Shown piece by piece: positions 25,361-34,160 of a stretch of 64,000 nt of DNA. Origin of the DNA: an uncultured Clostridia bacterium (GTDB lineage Bacteria; Bacillota; Clostridia; Oscillospirales; Ruminococcaceae); NCBI GenBank assembly GCA_947625125.1, contig CANQNF010000014.1, positions 1 to 64,000 on the forward strand, in the 5' to 3' direction. Position 1 is the first letter of the stretch, and each line of letters opens with the position of its first letter. The notes beneath the pieces were generated by a model. That model searched no databases and was not told where the DNA came from. It saw nothing but the letters and a program-made list of their open reading frames with translations. Both the position numbers and the translations under genes were made by a program.

Positions 25361-25485
25361 TATGGAAAGGGACTTGGGAAAAACCCGCAGGGTTGTCCCC
25401 AAAAAGTAACGTTTATCACTAAAGCCCTCGTTCGTGAATCTGACAGGAGCCGCGAGCGAGGGCGGACAGAGGCACAAAGGTGAAA

Positions 25486-25563
25486 GTCAGCACCAACACC
25501 CCTCCCACGGGGGAAGGGTTGGGGGTGGGGGATTTAAATAGTATGAGCGCGGCGAATACCTTG
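25486..25563 (+). repeat. G-rich intergenic repeat, copy C
   Basis: GTCAGCACCAACACCCCTCC, a GGGGGAAGGG block, a second G-rich block, ATTTAAATAGTATGAGCGC and GGCGAATACCTT. The sequence before it (GCGAGCGAGGGC...GCACAAAGG) also resembles that before copy A, so the repeated unit is longer than the core. Confidence 0.85.
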
Positions 25564-25595
25564 TTCCCATGGGTCGTGGCTCAAGTATTAGTAAC

Positions 25596-25630
25596 AAGGC
25601 GTCTCAAAGCTTCAGTCTTTGAGATGCTTT
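25596..25630. repeat. Hairpin near the end of the repeat region
   Basis: GTCTCAAAG pairs with CTTTGAGAT (arms near 25600-25608 and 25617-25625, extended by flanking matches). Further on, GATGTGTCC (25762-25770) pairs exactly with GGACACATC (25776-25784). Both lie in DNA with no convincing gene, between the repeat copies and the addB promoter. Confidence 0.6.
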
Positions 25631-25794
25631 GTTCACACTTAGTTCGGTCGAAAGCCTCACCGGGAGCTTACAATCCGCAACTCATTATCCACTATTTTAA
25701 ACCCGTCGCCGCAGGCGACGCCTTGAAATTCTGTCATCTGACTTCTGACATCTGTCTTCTTGATGTGTCCGATTAGGACACATCTCGCACCCAT

Positions 25795-25823
25795 TTGACA
25801 ATCTCCCTCCCTTGTGGTAAAAT
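25795..25823 (+). promoter_or_regulatory. addBA promoter
   Basis: TTGACA (25795-25800), 17-base spacer, TAAAAT (25818-25823). The start of transcription would fall near 25830, only about 25 bases before the proposed ATT start, which rules out an upstream start codon. Confidence 0.8.
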
Positions 25824-25854
25824 TTAATTATCCACAAAAAAGGGGGCGGCAAAA

Positions 25855-28800
25855 ATTCTCTACGTCTACACCGGCCTGTCTCAGAGCGATAAGCTTCGCA
25901 GCTGCGCCGACAAAATGAAAAGGCTGATTTCCGAGGGCGCCGAGGTCCTCGCCATAGTTCCCGACCAGTTTTCCTTTGATTATGACAAGGCTCTCTACGC
26001 CTGCTTGGGGGCGCGCGATTTTAACGCGGTGACGGTTTTGAGTTTCAAAAGGCTCTCCGAGACGCTTATCGAGCGCCACGGTTCGAGCGGGGCTCTCCTG
26101 ACCCCGGCCGAAAGAACTGTCATAATTTATCTTGCATTGCGTAAAATCCGTGCCGAAAAGTCTTTGCGGCTTTTGGGTAGGTCTCTTGAAAAGCCCGCTT
26201 TTGCGGCAGATACGGCAGCCATGCTCGACTCTTTAAGACGTGCAGGCATAGCGCCCGACCGGCTACTTTCCGCCTCCGAAAAAATCGGCGGGACATTGGG
26301 CGACAAACTCTTTGACGTGTCGGAAATTTATTCCGAGTACCTGTCGATTCTCGCCGAGAGAGCACTCAGAGACGAAAGCAGCGTGATTTCCGAGGGGGCA
26401 AAGCTCGCCGCAGAAAAGGGCTATTTTAAGAATAAATATGTTTTTATCGAGCATTTCGACAGCTTCTCCCCCGACGAGCTTTTGCTCATCAGGGCCGCTA
26501 TTTCCGACTCAAAGGCCGTTACAGTGAGTATCACCATGCCGAGCAAGCCGATAAAGTCTGCTGTCTCTCCGTTTTTGTATTGCCAAAACACCGTCAATTC
26601 TTTAGTAAAGCTTTGCGCAGAGACCAACACCGGCATAAGATATTTTTCCTGCAACGTCCCCAAGACCGGAAACGCCCTGCTAAACGGAGTGGGAGACTGC
26701 CTCTACACGCCTATCAAAAACCGCATTCCCGCCGACAGGACCCTGCGTATCTACCGCGCCGACAGCATTTTCGAGGAAGCAGACCTTGTTGCCTCCGAAA
26801 TACGCAGGCTCGTCTCGGAGGACGGCTATAAACTTAGCGACATAGCCGTCCTGACCCACGACATCGACGGCTACTCTCAGGCTCTCGGTTCGTCGTTTGA
26901 GCGCTACGTCATAGAAGCCTTTACCGACCGTTCACAGCCCGCTTCCGGCATGGCGATGAGCCTGTTTATGATGGACGCGGTAGCGGCCGCATCCACAAGA
27001 AAGCCGGACACCGAAAAAATTCTTCGCTATCTCCGTTCGCCGTTTTCGCCCCTTGAGCCGGAGGAGATCTCCGCCCTTTGGGACTACTGCGTTCGCTGGA
27101 ACGTCGAGGGCGAGATGTGGCTCAGTCCGTTCACGGCGGGCGACTTCAAAGCCGCGGAAGCCGCAAGAATAAAGGCTGTGACCCCGATTTTAAAGCTTAA
27201 AGAGCGCACTTCATCTTCGACTGCCCAAGAGACCGCCAAGGCGTTTTGTGAATTTTTGAATGAGACAGACGCCGCCGGACGTGCGTTTTCTGTCATCGAG
27301 GACTGCGCCGACCCCGACATGAAGCTTGAAACGGCACGGCTTTTCAAGCAGCTCTGGAACGCCGTAATGACGGCAGTCTCGTCGGTTTACATGACCGCGG
27401 GAGACGTAAAACTCACGCTTAAATCGTTCGGCGAAATTTTAGGTCTCATTCTCTCCGGCGCCTCTCTTTCAAATCCCCCCCAGAAGCTTGAGTGCGTGAC
27501 CGTTGCCGACGTAACGCGCTCGGTCATACGAAGCCCCAAGGTCGCCTTTGTCATAGGTCTTGCCGACGGACTTTTCCCGGCAGAGCTCAAAAAAACCGGC
27601 CTCTTTTCCGGCAGGGATTTAAAGCGCCTTGAGGAGGAGGGCCTGAGCTTCGAGGCCCCTCCCGAACAGCGGCTCTCCGGCGAGAGATACGACTGCTATA
27701 AAGCCCTGTCAGCCCCCACCGAAAGGCTCATCCTCTCCTGGTCGGGCAGGGATCTGAAGGGCAAGGACTTAAGGCCCTCCCGCTTCATACGCCGAATCCG
27801 CGACTACTGCGGAGCCGAAGTAACTCCCGCAAAAAATATTGACGTTGCGACCCTCTGCTCAACTCCCGCCGCCGCATACTACGCTCTTGCGGTCTCGGAT
27901 TCTTTGAGCGTCCCCGAGCGCGAAGCCGTAAGGCTTTCCCTCGACGGCACCGACTACGGCGAAAGACTAAAAAGGATAAAAGGCTGTTCGGAAGCATCCC
28001 ACCGCCTCTCTCCGCCCATCTCAAGAAAACTCTTCGCATCAAAGGACATTAACGTCACCGCCTCACGAATCGACGTTTACAACCGCTGCGGTTACGAATA
28101 TTTCTGCAAATACGGACTCAAAATTGAGCCTGTGAAGCCTCTTGAGATCGACCCCGCCAACCGCGGCACCGTCATGCACTTTTTGTTTGAGCGCGTTCTT
28201 ATGCATTTCGGCAGCGGCTTTTCGGAGGCCGATGAAAAGGACATCCGCGAAAAGGTAAACGAGCTTTTGGCGGGATATTTTGAAGAAAACCTCGGCGGAG
28301 ATTTCGGAAAGAGCGCCAAGTACAAGGCCGACTATTCACGCCTCGGAGACGCCGCCGCAGAAATTCTTTTAAACATGAAAGAGGAATTCAAGGTCTCGAA
28401 ATTCCGTCCCGAGCGCTTTGAATACGACCTGAGCCGAGAAAACGGCGAGAGCGCGCTTTCTCTGATCCTCTCTCACGGCATAAGGCTCAACGTCAGGGGA
28501 GTGGTCGACCGCGTCGACACCTACACCGACGAATCGGGTCAGCGCTATCTAAGAGTCATCGACTACAAGACCGGCGAGAAAAAATTCTCCCTCTCCGACG
28601 TCTATAACGGCATAAATCTCCAGCTTCTTTTATACATCCTCGCCCTGACCGAGGGCAGAGACGCCGATTTCCGTTCATGCAAGCCCGCCGGGATTTTGTA
28701 TATGCGGGCAGGATTTTTGGAATGCGACAAGGACGCTGACCCGCTTTCCGAGGAGCAGAAATCCCGCCTTGAAAGAAGCGCCGAACAGCTAAGAAGAAGC

Positions 28801-29160
28801 GGCCTTATAGTGTCGGACGAAAAAATAATCAGCGCCATGGACAGCACCGTAAGCGGCCGATTTGTTCCGGTAAAACTCACTCAAAAAGGCATTCCCGACG
28901 CAAGATCTCAGGTCATCTCGGAAAAGGGCTTTAAGCTTCTTGAGAGCTTTGCCAAAAACAAGACTATCCGCTTCGGCGAGGACCTTTTAAACGGCAGGAT
29001 AGACGCCGTCCCGGCAGGCAAAGACCCCGAGCATTTGCAGTGCGCCTACTGCGACTACTGGTCGGTCTGCGACAGGAAAAAATATCTGTTTAAGATAATC
29101 TCGAAGCAGGACGGCGAGATACTGAAATCAATGATTTCGGAGGACGAGAAAAATGTATAA
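25855..29160 (+). CDS. addB: AddB subunit of the AddAB helicase-nuclease, apparent AUU start
   Basis: 1101 residues. The start ATT lies 8 bases after AGGGGG and just inside the mRNA; the first ATG is 20 codons later and would remove the conserved N-terminus (VYTGLSQSDK...LAIVPDQFSF). AddB normally has a Walker A here (GRSGSGKT in Bacillus); the aligned GLSQSDKL lacks the glycines and Thr. The C-terminal nuclease domain is present (YLRVIDYKTGEKKF, LQLLLYI), as are the four Fe-S cysteines: one in YNRCGYEYFC, then CAYCDYWSVC. AddAB resects double-strand breaks for recombination. It overlaps addA by 8 bases. Confidence 0.92.
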   Translation: MLYVYTGLSQSDKLRSCADKMKRLISEGAEVLAIVPDQFSFDYDKALYACLGARDFNAVTVLSFKRLSETLIERHGSSGALLTPAERTVIIYLALRKIRAEKSLRLLGRSLEKPAFAADTAAMLDSLRRAGIAPDRLLSASEKIGGTLGDKLFDVSEIYSEYLSILAERALRDESSVISEGAKLAAEKGYFKNKYVFIEHFDSFSPDELLLIRAAISDSKAVTVSITMPSKPIKSAVSPFLYCQNTVNSLVKLCAETNTGIRYFSCNVPKTGNALLNGVGDCLYTPIKNRIPADRTLRIYRADSIFEEADLVASEIRRLVSEDGYKLSDIAVLTHDIDGYSQALGSSFERYVIEAFTDRSQPASGMAMSLFMMDAVAAASTRKPDTEKILRYLRSPFSPLEPEEISALWDYCVRWNVEGEMWLSPFTAGDFKAAEAARIKAVTPILKLKERTSSSTAQETAKAFCEFLNETDAAGRAFSVIEDCADPDMKLETARLFKQLWNAVMTAVSSVYMTAGDVKLTLKSFGEILGLILSGASLSNPPQKLECVTVADVTRSVIRSPKVAFVIGLADGLFPAELKKTGLFSGRDLKRLEEEGLSFEAPPEQRLSGERYDCYKALSAPTERLILSWSGRDLKGKDLRPSRFIRRIRDYCGAEVTPAKNIDVATLCSTPAAAYYALAVSDSLSVPEREAVRLSLDGTDYGERLKRIKGCSEASHRLSPPISRKLFASKDINVTASRIDVYNRCGYEYFCKYGLKIEPVKPLEIDPANRGTVMHFLFERVLMHFGSGFSEADEKDIREKVNELLAGYFEENLGGDFGKSAKYKADYSRLGDAAAEILLNMKEEFKVSKFRPERFEYDLSRENGESALSLILSHGIRLNVRGVVDRVDTYTDESGQRYLRVIDYKTGEKKFSLSDVYNGINLQLLLYILALTEGRDADFRSCKPAGILYMRAGFLECDKDADPLSEEQKSRLERSAEQLRRSGLIVSDEKIISAMDSTVSGRFVPVKLTQKGIPDARSQVISEKGFKLLESFAKNKTIRFGEDLLNGRIDAVPAGKDPEHLQCAYCDYWSVCDRKKYLFKIISKQDGEILKSMISEDEKNV

Positions 29161-32100
29161 CTGGACCGACGAACAACAAAAAGCCATAGGCCTCACCGGT
29201 TCTCCCATAATCGTTTCGGCGGCAGCCGGCAGCGGTAAAACGGCGGTCTTGGTGGAAAGAACGGTGCGGCTTTTATGCGACGAAAAGCTCGGCATTCCCG
29301 CCGATACTCTTTTGGCCGTTACGTTCACAAACGACGCGGCCGCGCAGATGTCCCTTAAGCTTTCTCAGGCCATAGATGAAAAGGCCGAGAGCGAGCCCGA
29401 TGATCTATATATCCAGCGCCAACAGGCCCTTTTGAGGCTTGCCGAGATAACGACGATAAATTCATTCTGCTTCGGACTTTTAAAGGACAACCTCTCCGAG
29501 ACGGATTTTCAGAGCGGCATAAGAATAATCGAGGAAAACGAGTCGTCTATGCTCACCGACAGGGCTCTTGAGCGGGTCATGGAGCTTGAATATCAGCTTC
29601 GGCCGGACGAGACTGAGGAGCTTATAAGCCTATTCTGCAATGAAAACGACGCGGCGTTAAGACGTCTTATTTTGCAGCTTTACAGATTTCTGCGCTCTCT
29701 GCCGTTTCCCGAGGTATGGGCAAAAAACGCCCTTTCCCGCCTAAGAGACGGCTCCGCCGGCGATGAAATAAAACGGAGCATGAAAAAACTCTGCACGGAA
29801 AAAACCGAGGCACTCAGGTCCGCCGCACTTCGCCTAAAAAAGCAGTGCTCAGGCCTTAAATTCCACGAAGCGCCCAAGGCTGTTTTGCTTGACAACGCCG
29901 GGCTTGCGCTTGCCGTATGCGCAGACTCAAGGACAGCCTCCCCAAAGGACATTGCGGACGTCGCCGGCAGCGTAAAGCTAAAGGCCATCACAGCCCGCCA
30001 GACCAAGGCCGAAAAGGAGGCCCAGCCCCCCGAGGAGATCTCGCTGTATGAAAGCGCCAAGGAGACGAACGCCCTCTTAAAGCAGCTTTTATCGGAGTTC
30101 TCCGTGTTTTCGACGGTCTCCGACGAACGGATATCCGAGGATGAAAGGCTTGTCGCAGACTATTTTGAAAGGCTTTTGGATTTAACAAGAAAGCTTGACG
30201 GCGAGGTCTACAGGATGAAAGTCGAGAGAAATGCGGTCGACTTTTCCGACGCAGAGCTTATGAGCATTAAGCTTTTGGTCAGCTGTACCCCCGACGGCAA
30301 AATTTCAAGGACGCCTCTTTGCGAGGAGATAGTCCGTTCGCGCCGTTACCGAGTCATTCTTATAGACGAGTTTCAGGATGTAAACAACCTCCAGGACGTA
30401 ATATTCAAGGCCATCTCAGACACCGAGAATTTAGACGAGATAGGAAAAAGCGTCTTTGCGGTAGGCGATGTAAAGCAGGCGATATATCGCTTCCGGCAGG
30501 CCAACCCGAAGATATTTACCCGCACCCGCGCCCAGGGCAAAGACCCGAACAGTCCCGTAACGGAGCTTCTTTTAAGAAAGAATTTCCGTTCAAGAAAGTC
30601 GGTGCTCGATTTTTGCAACTACGTTTTCGGAGCGCTTATGTCAAAGACTGTCGGCGAGACCGACTACACCGACGAGGAGACCCTTTATCCCGGCGCCGAG
30701 TTTTCCGGCCCGGACCGTCCCACCGAGATTATAGCCGTGACGGACGACTGCGACGAGGAGCTTTCCGACATTGAATTTGCTGCGGCCGCAAGAAGAATAC
30801 GAAAGATGTTAAACGACGGCGTGACCGTCCGCGACGGAGATGCCGAGCGCCCCTGCAGGCCCTCCGACTTCTGCGTTCTGACAAGAACCAACATCCCCGC
30901 CTCCGAAGCCAAGGAGATATTTGCCTCCGAGGGTCTGAAAATACTCTCTACTGAGGCTTCGGGGTATTTAAGGTCGCGCGAAATATCGCTTCTTTTAAAC
31001 ATTCTTTCCGTCACCGTCAGCCCGATGCAGGACGTGCCTCTTGCGTCCGTAATGCTCTCACCGATAATGGGCTTTACCGACGACGACATAGCGCTTATAA
31101 GAATAATCTCCCGCGAGGACAAGATCTATAAAACGGTATTAAAAATCAGCCTCGGGGAGGAGCCCGCCGAAGATGCGTTAAAGAAAAAATGCGCCGAAGC
31201 CGTCGCCCTGATAAAAAAGTTAGCTGTCTGTTCTTCGGGCATGACCCTGACCGGGCTTATAAGAAAAATCTACGACATGAGCGACATCTTCGCGGTAGCC
31301 TCGGAATATGAAGACGTCGAGCAGAAGCGTGCAAATCTCTATCTCCTGCTTGAGTATGCAAGGGGCTATGAACAGTCGGGAAACGAGGGCTTGGAGGGCT
31401 TTTTGAGATACATAGGCTACATCTCCAAAAGCGGCGGCGATTTCGAGCAGGCTCTTACAGTCACCGAGTCCTCCGACGCGGTCATATTCAAGACCATTCA
31501 CCGCTCAAAGGGCCTCGAGTATCCGTTTGTGATACTTCTCCAGACCCGCAAGCGCTTCAATAAAACCGACTTAAACGGCGCGCTTCAGCTCTCCGCAGAA
31601 CACGGAGTCGGCCTGAAATTTTTGGATTACTCCACCCTGACAAAGCGCCCGACGGCCTTTTGGGACTACATACGAAGCTGCAATCTCTCGGAGCTTTTGT
31701 CGGAGGAGCTGAGGCTTTTATACGTCGCCATGACGAGGGCCAAGGAGCAGTTATTTATAGTCATGGATTTCAGCGAGGCTTCGATAAAGCGGGGCTCCGC
31801 CATCGCCTCCGAGATAACGGGTTATAAAATTTCCGAGTCTACGGCCTCAAAGGCGACATGCGCGGCTGATTGGCTTATGGCAGCGCTTGTAAAGCACCCA
31901 AGCTTTACAGTCCTGCGCTCCTCCCTTAATTTCACCCCATACACCGACGACGGCCCTCTTCCGGAAATCTCCGTGGGAGCAATGCTGCCGTCCCAATACG
32001 TCGGCGGACAAGAAAACGCCGATAACGGGGACTGCGACCCCGGCCTTTCCGATAGGCTCAGAAAGGGCTATTTAAAGTCCATAGACGACCCGCTGACAAG

Positions 32101-32710
32101 GACCGAGGCGAAGCTTACCGTCTCTGAGATAGTCAAGGACGACGCCTTAAGCTTCTTCCCCAAAGTCCCGAGCCTTGACGAAGCGGTGGGGGAGATCTCC
32201 GCCGCAAGAAAGGGCACCGTGACCCACCGGTTCATGCAGTTCTGCGACTTCGGGCTTGCCGCGGATGATATAGACTCCGAGATAAAAAGGCTTCGCGACC
32301 TCGGGCTGTTCACGTCCCCCGAGGCCGACGCCATAGACCGAAAGGCCGTATCGGGATTCTTTAAGAGCGACATCTATTCCCGCCTCAAAAACAGCCCGAC
32401 GGTTCTGCGCGAGCAGCGCTTCATAGTCCGCTTCGACGACATCGACGTCCCCGAGGATTTAAAAGAGATCTATCGCGGCACCGAGGGCATGCTCCAAGGC
32501 GTTGCCGACTGCCTATTTAAAGAGGGCGGCGGGTATGTTTTGGTGGATTACAAGACCGACCGGGTCAAAACTCCCGAGGAATTGAAAGAGCGCTACGGCA
32601 TGCAGCTTGCCCTTTACAAAGCCGCGTTCGACAAGCTTCTTGACGGCCCCGTGAAGTCATGCTATATATATTCATTCAGGCTCGGAACGGGCATTGAGAC
32701 CGAGGTTTGA
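29153..32710 (+). CDS. addA: AddA subunit of the AddAB helicase-nuclease
   Basis: 1185 residues, typical of AddA (about 1200). UvrD-like helicase motifs: Walker A SAAAGSGKTAVLVERTV (22-38), VILIDEFQDVNNLQD (motif II), VGDVKQAIYRFRQANP (motif III), FKTIHRSKGLEYPFVIL (motif V) and RLLYVAMTRAKEQLF (motif VI). A C-terminal RecB-type nuclease domain follows, with YVLVDYKTDRV and MQLALYKAA. It works with AddB; here it probably supplies the main ATPase motor. The ATG overlaps the addB end. Confidence 0.94.
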   Translation: MYNWTDEQQKAIGLTGSPIIVSAAAGSGKTAVLVERTVRLLCDEKLGIPADTLLAVTFTNDAAAQMSLKLSQAIDEKAESEPDDLYIQRQQALLRLAEITTINSFCFGLLKDNLSETDFQSGIRIIEENESSMLTDRALERVMELEYQLRPDETEELISLFCNENDAALRRLILQLYRFLRSLPFPEVWAKNALSRLRDGSAGDEIKRSMKKLCTEKTEALRSAALRLKKQCSGLKFHEAPKAVLLDNAGLALAVCADSRTASPKDIADVAGSVKLKAITARQTKAEKEAQPPEEISLYESAKETNALLKQLLSEFSVFSTVSDERISEDERLVADYFERLLDLTRKLDGEVYRMKVERNAVDFSDAELMSIKLLVSCTPDGKISRTPLCEEIVRSRRYRVILIDEFQDVNNLQDVIFKAISDTENLDEIGKSVFAVGDVKQAIYRFRQANPKIFTRTRAQGKDPNSPVTELLLRKNFRSRKSVLDFCNYVFGALMSKTVGETDYTDEETLYPGAEFSGPDRPTEIIAVTDDCDEELSDIEFAAAARRIRKMLNDGVTVRDGDAERPCRPSDFCVLTRTNIPASEAKEIFASEGLKILSTEASGYLRSREISLLLNILSVTVSPMQDVPLASVMLSPIMGFTDDDIALIRIISREDKIYKTVLKISLGEEPAEDALKKKCAEAVALIKKLAVCSSGMTLTGLIRKIYDMSDIFAVASEYEDVEQKRANLYLLLEYARGYEQSGNEGLEGFLRYIGYISKSGGDFEQALTVTESSDAVIFKTIHRSKGLEYPFVILLQTRKRFNKTDLNGALQLSAEHGVGLKFLDYSTLTKRPTAFWDYIRSCNLSELLSEELRLLYVAMTRAKEQLFIVMDFSEASIKRGSAIASEITGYKISESTASKATCAADWLMAALVKHPSFTVLRSSLNFTPYTDDGPLPEISVGAMLPSQYVGGQENADNGDCDPGLSDRLRKGYLKSIDDPLTRTEAKLTVSEIVKDDALSFFPKVPSLDEAVGEISAARKGTVTHRFMQFCDFGLAADDIDSEIKRLRDLGLFTSPEADAIDRKAVSGFFKSDIYSRLKNSPTVLREQRFIVRFDDIDVPEDLKEIYRGTEGMLQGVADCLFKEGGGYVLVDYKTDRVKTPEELKERYGMQLALYKAAFDKLLDGPVKSCYIYSFRLGTGIETEV

Positions 32711-32741
32711 GCGGATTTTTCAAACTTTTTTCAAAAACCCC

Positions 32742-32770
32742 TTGACAAATCTTCCCCGGCAGTGTATAAT
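32742..32770 (+). promoter_or_regulatory. Consensus promoter of infC-rpmI-rplT
   Basis: TTGACA (32742-32747), 17-base spacer, TATAAT (32765-32770): exact consensus at both hexamers. Confidence 0.92.
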
Positions 32771-32776
32771 ATCACC

Positions 32777-32934
32777 CGTAAAGAAAGCAGAAGCGTAACG
32801 CTCTCGCCTCAAGCCTGTTGCGAAGAGGTCAATATTTCATAAAGGGCGCAATGTGCCTTTTTGGGATTATTATGAGCGTAGACGACTGCCTGCGCTCTTT
32901 AATTTTGATTATTTATTTACGGAGGTGTTGCGCC
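32777..32934 (+). promoter_or_regulatory. Long structured infC leader (candidate L20 leader)
   Basis: About 160 untranslated bases precede infC. They include inverted segments (CTCTCGCCTC with GAAGAGG) and a hairpin AAAGGGC...GTGCCTTTTT (near 32838-32862) that resembles an intrinsic terminator. In Bacillus the same operon is controlled by L20 binding a leader RNA with premature termination. Position and terminator fit; I could not verify the L20-binding fold by eye. A short spurious frame runs through it. Confidence 0.5.
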
Positions 32935-33456
32935 ATAGCCAGCATGGAGCATCAGATCAACGAAGAAATTCGTGACCCGCAGGTCAGAGTAATAGACAGC
33001 GACGGAAGCCAGCTCGGAATTATATCCATAGCCGAGGCCCAGAACATCGCAGCCGAAAAGGAGCTCGACCTTGTAAAGATCGCGCCTAACGCGGTTCCGC
33101 CGGTCTGCAAGATCATGGACTACGCGAAGTATTGCTTCGAGCAGTCAAAGCGTGAAAAAGAGGCCAGAAAGAACCAGAAGACCGTCGAAGTCAAGGAGGT
33201 AAGGATGACCTCCAAGATCGACACCAACGACTTTAACACCAAGGTCAACCAGGCCGTCAAGTTCTTAAAGGGCGGAGACAAGGTAAAGGTTTCCATCAGG
33301 CTCCAGTTCAGAAAGGGCGTCGCCCTGCATTCGGAGCTCTCCAACGATTTACTCGACCAGTTCAAGGATGCCGTCGCTGAATACGGCGTATTCGATAAGC
33401 CGAGCAAGGTCGAGGGACGAAACATCGTCCTGTTCATCTCGCCGAAAAAGCAGTAA
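32935..33456 (+). CDS. infC: Translation initiation factor IF-3, apparent AUA start
   Basis: 173 residues from ATA at 32935 (IASMEHQINEEIRDPQVRVI). GGAGG at 32921-32925 is 9 bases upstream; the in-frame ATG at 32944 is 18 bases away, too far. IF-3 genes are known to use rare start codons (AUU in Escherichia coli and Bacillus), enabling self-control because IF-3 rejects non-standard starts. Family motifs: PPVCKIMDYAKYCFEQ, VKEVRMTSKIDTNDFNTK, KVKVSIRLQFRKG. IF-3 keeps the 30S subunit free and checks start codons. Confidence 0.93.
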   Translation: MASMEHQINEEIRDPQVRVIDSDGSQLGIISIAEAQNIAAEKELDLVKIAPNAVPPVCKIMDYAKYCFEQSKREKEARKNQKTVEVKEVRMTSKIDTNDFNTKVNQAVKFLKGGDKVKVSIRLQFRKGVALHSELSNDLLDQFKDAVAEYGVFDKPSKVEGRNIVLFISPKKQ

Positions 33457-33484
33457 ATAATATTTTTTAGGAGGATACACAAAA

Positions 33485-33688
33485 ATGGCAAAAATCAAAG
33501 TAAAGACCCATTCCGGCTCCAAGAAGCGCTTTGCGTTCACCGGCACCGGCAAGGTAAAATTCCAGCACGCCAACAAGAGGCACCGTCTCGTCTCCAAGGA
33601 CCACAAGGCCAAGAGACTCGCCAGAGGCACCGCGTACGCTTCAAGCGCCAACGTAGAGGCTTTAAAGAAGACCATCCCTTACAAATAA
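33485..33688 (+). CDS. rpmI: 50S ribosomal protein L35
   Basis: 67 residues, very basic, with family start MAKIKVKTHSGSKKRFAFTG and RHRLVSKDHKAKR. AGGAGG 10 bases before the ATG. Lies 28 bases after infC in the conserved infC-rpmI-rplT order. Confidence 0.97.
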   Translation: MAKIKVKTHSGSKKRFAFTGTGKVKFQHANKRHRLVSKDHKAKRLARGTAYASSANVEALKKTIPYK

Positions 33689-33736
33689 TACGGGTTGTAA
33701 GGAAACTAACTTAAAAATTAACGGAGGTAATAAATT

Positions 33737-34090
33737 ATGGCTCGTGTTAAGGGAGCAATGATGACCCGCAAGAGAAGAAACAAGACCTTAAAGCTTGCAA
33801 AAGGCTACTGGGGTTCCAAGTCCAAGCATTTCAAGATGGCTAAACAGGCCGTCATGAAATCCGGCAACTACGCATTTATCGGCAGAAAGCAGAAGAAGCG
33901 CGAATTCAGACAGCTTTGGATCGCCAGAATTTCCGCCGCCGCCAAGGCAAACGGCATGAACTATTCTACTCTGATGAACGGCCTCAAGAAAGCCGGCGTA
34001 ACGCTCAACAGAAAGATGCTGTCCGAGATCGCCATCAACGACCCCGCAGGCTTCACCGCCATCGTTGAAAAGGCAAAGGCTGCCCTTTAA
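33737..34090 (+). CDS. rplT: 50S ribosomal protein L20
   Basis: 117 residues, normal length. [40 protein letters not shown] and [12 protein letters not shown] are characteristic. L20 is needed early in large-subunit assembly and, in Bacillus, represses this operon through the leader RNA. GGAGG precedes the ATG; a terminator follows. Confidence 0.97.
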   Translation: MARVKGAMMTRKRRNKTLKLAKGYWGSKSKHFKMAKQAVMKSGNYAFIGRKQKKREFRQLWIARISAAAKANGMNYSTLMNGLKKAGVTLNRKMLSEIAINDPAGFTAIVEKAKAAL

Positions 34091-34100
34091 TAAAATATAA

Positions 34101-34125
34101 AACACGCTCACGCGGGCGTGTTTTT
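34101..34125 (+). terminator. Terminator of the infC operon
   Basis: AACACGC (34101-34107) pairs with GCGTGTT (34116-34122), followed by TTT. It lies 11 bases after the rplT stop. Confidence 0.85.
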
Positions 34126-34160
34126 ACATTATTGACGGCAAACGCCGCAAAGGAGGACTT

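Noticed and set aside
24523-25419. 298-codon minus-strand frame through the hairpin and repeat region
   Set aside because: It overlaps spoIIR, runs across palindromes, has Arg/Pro-rich composition and no family features.
24741-25565. Possible CRISPR array
   Set aside because: Stems differ from one another, the three G-rich copies are irregularly spaced, and no cas genes are present.
25480-25776. 98-codon plus-strand frame in the repeat region
   Set aside because: It begins inside repeat copy C and has no ribosome site or recognisable domain.
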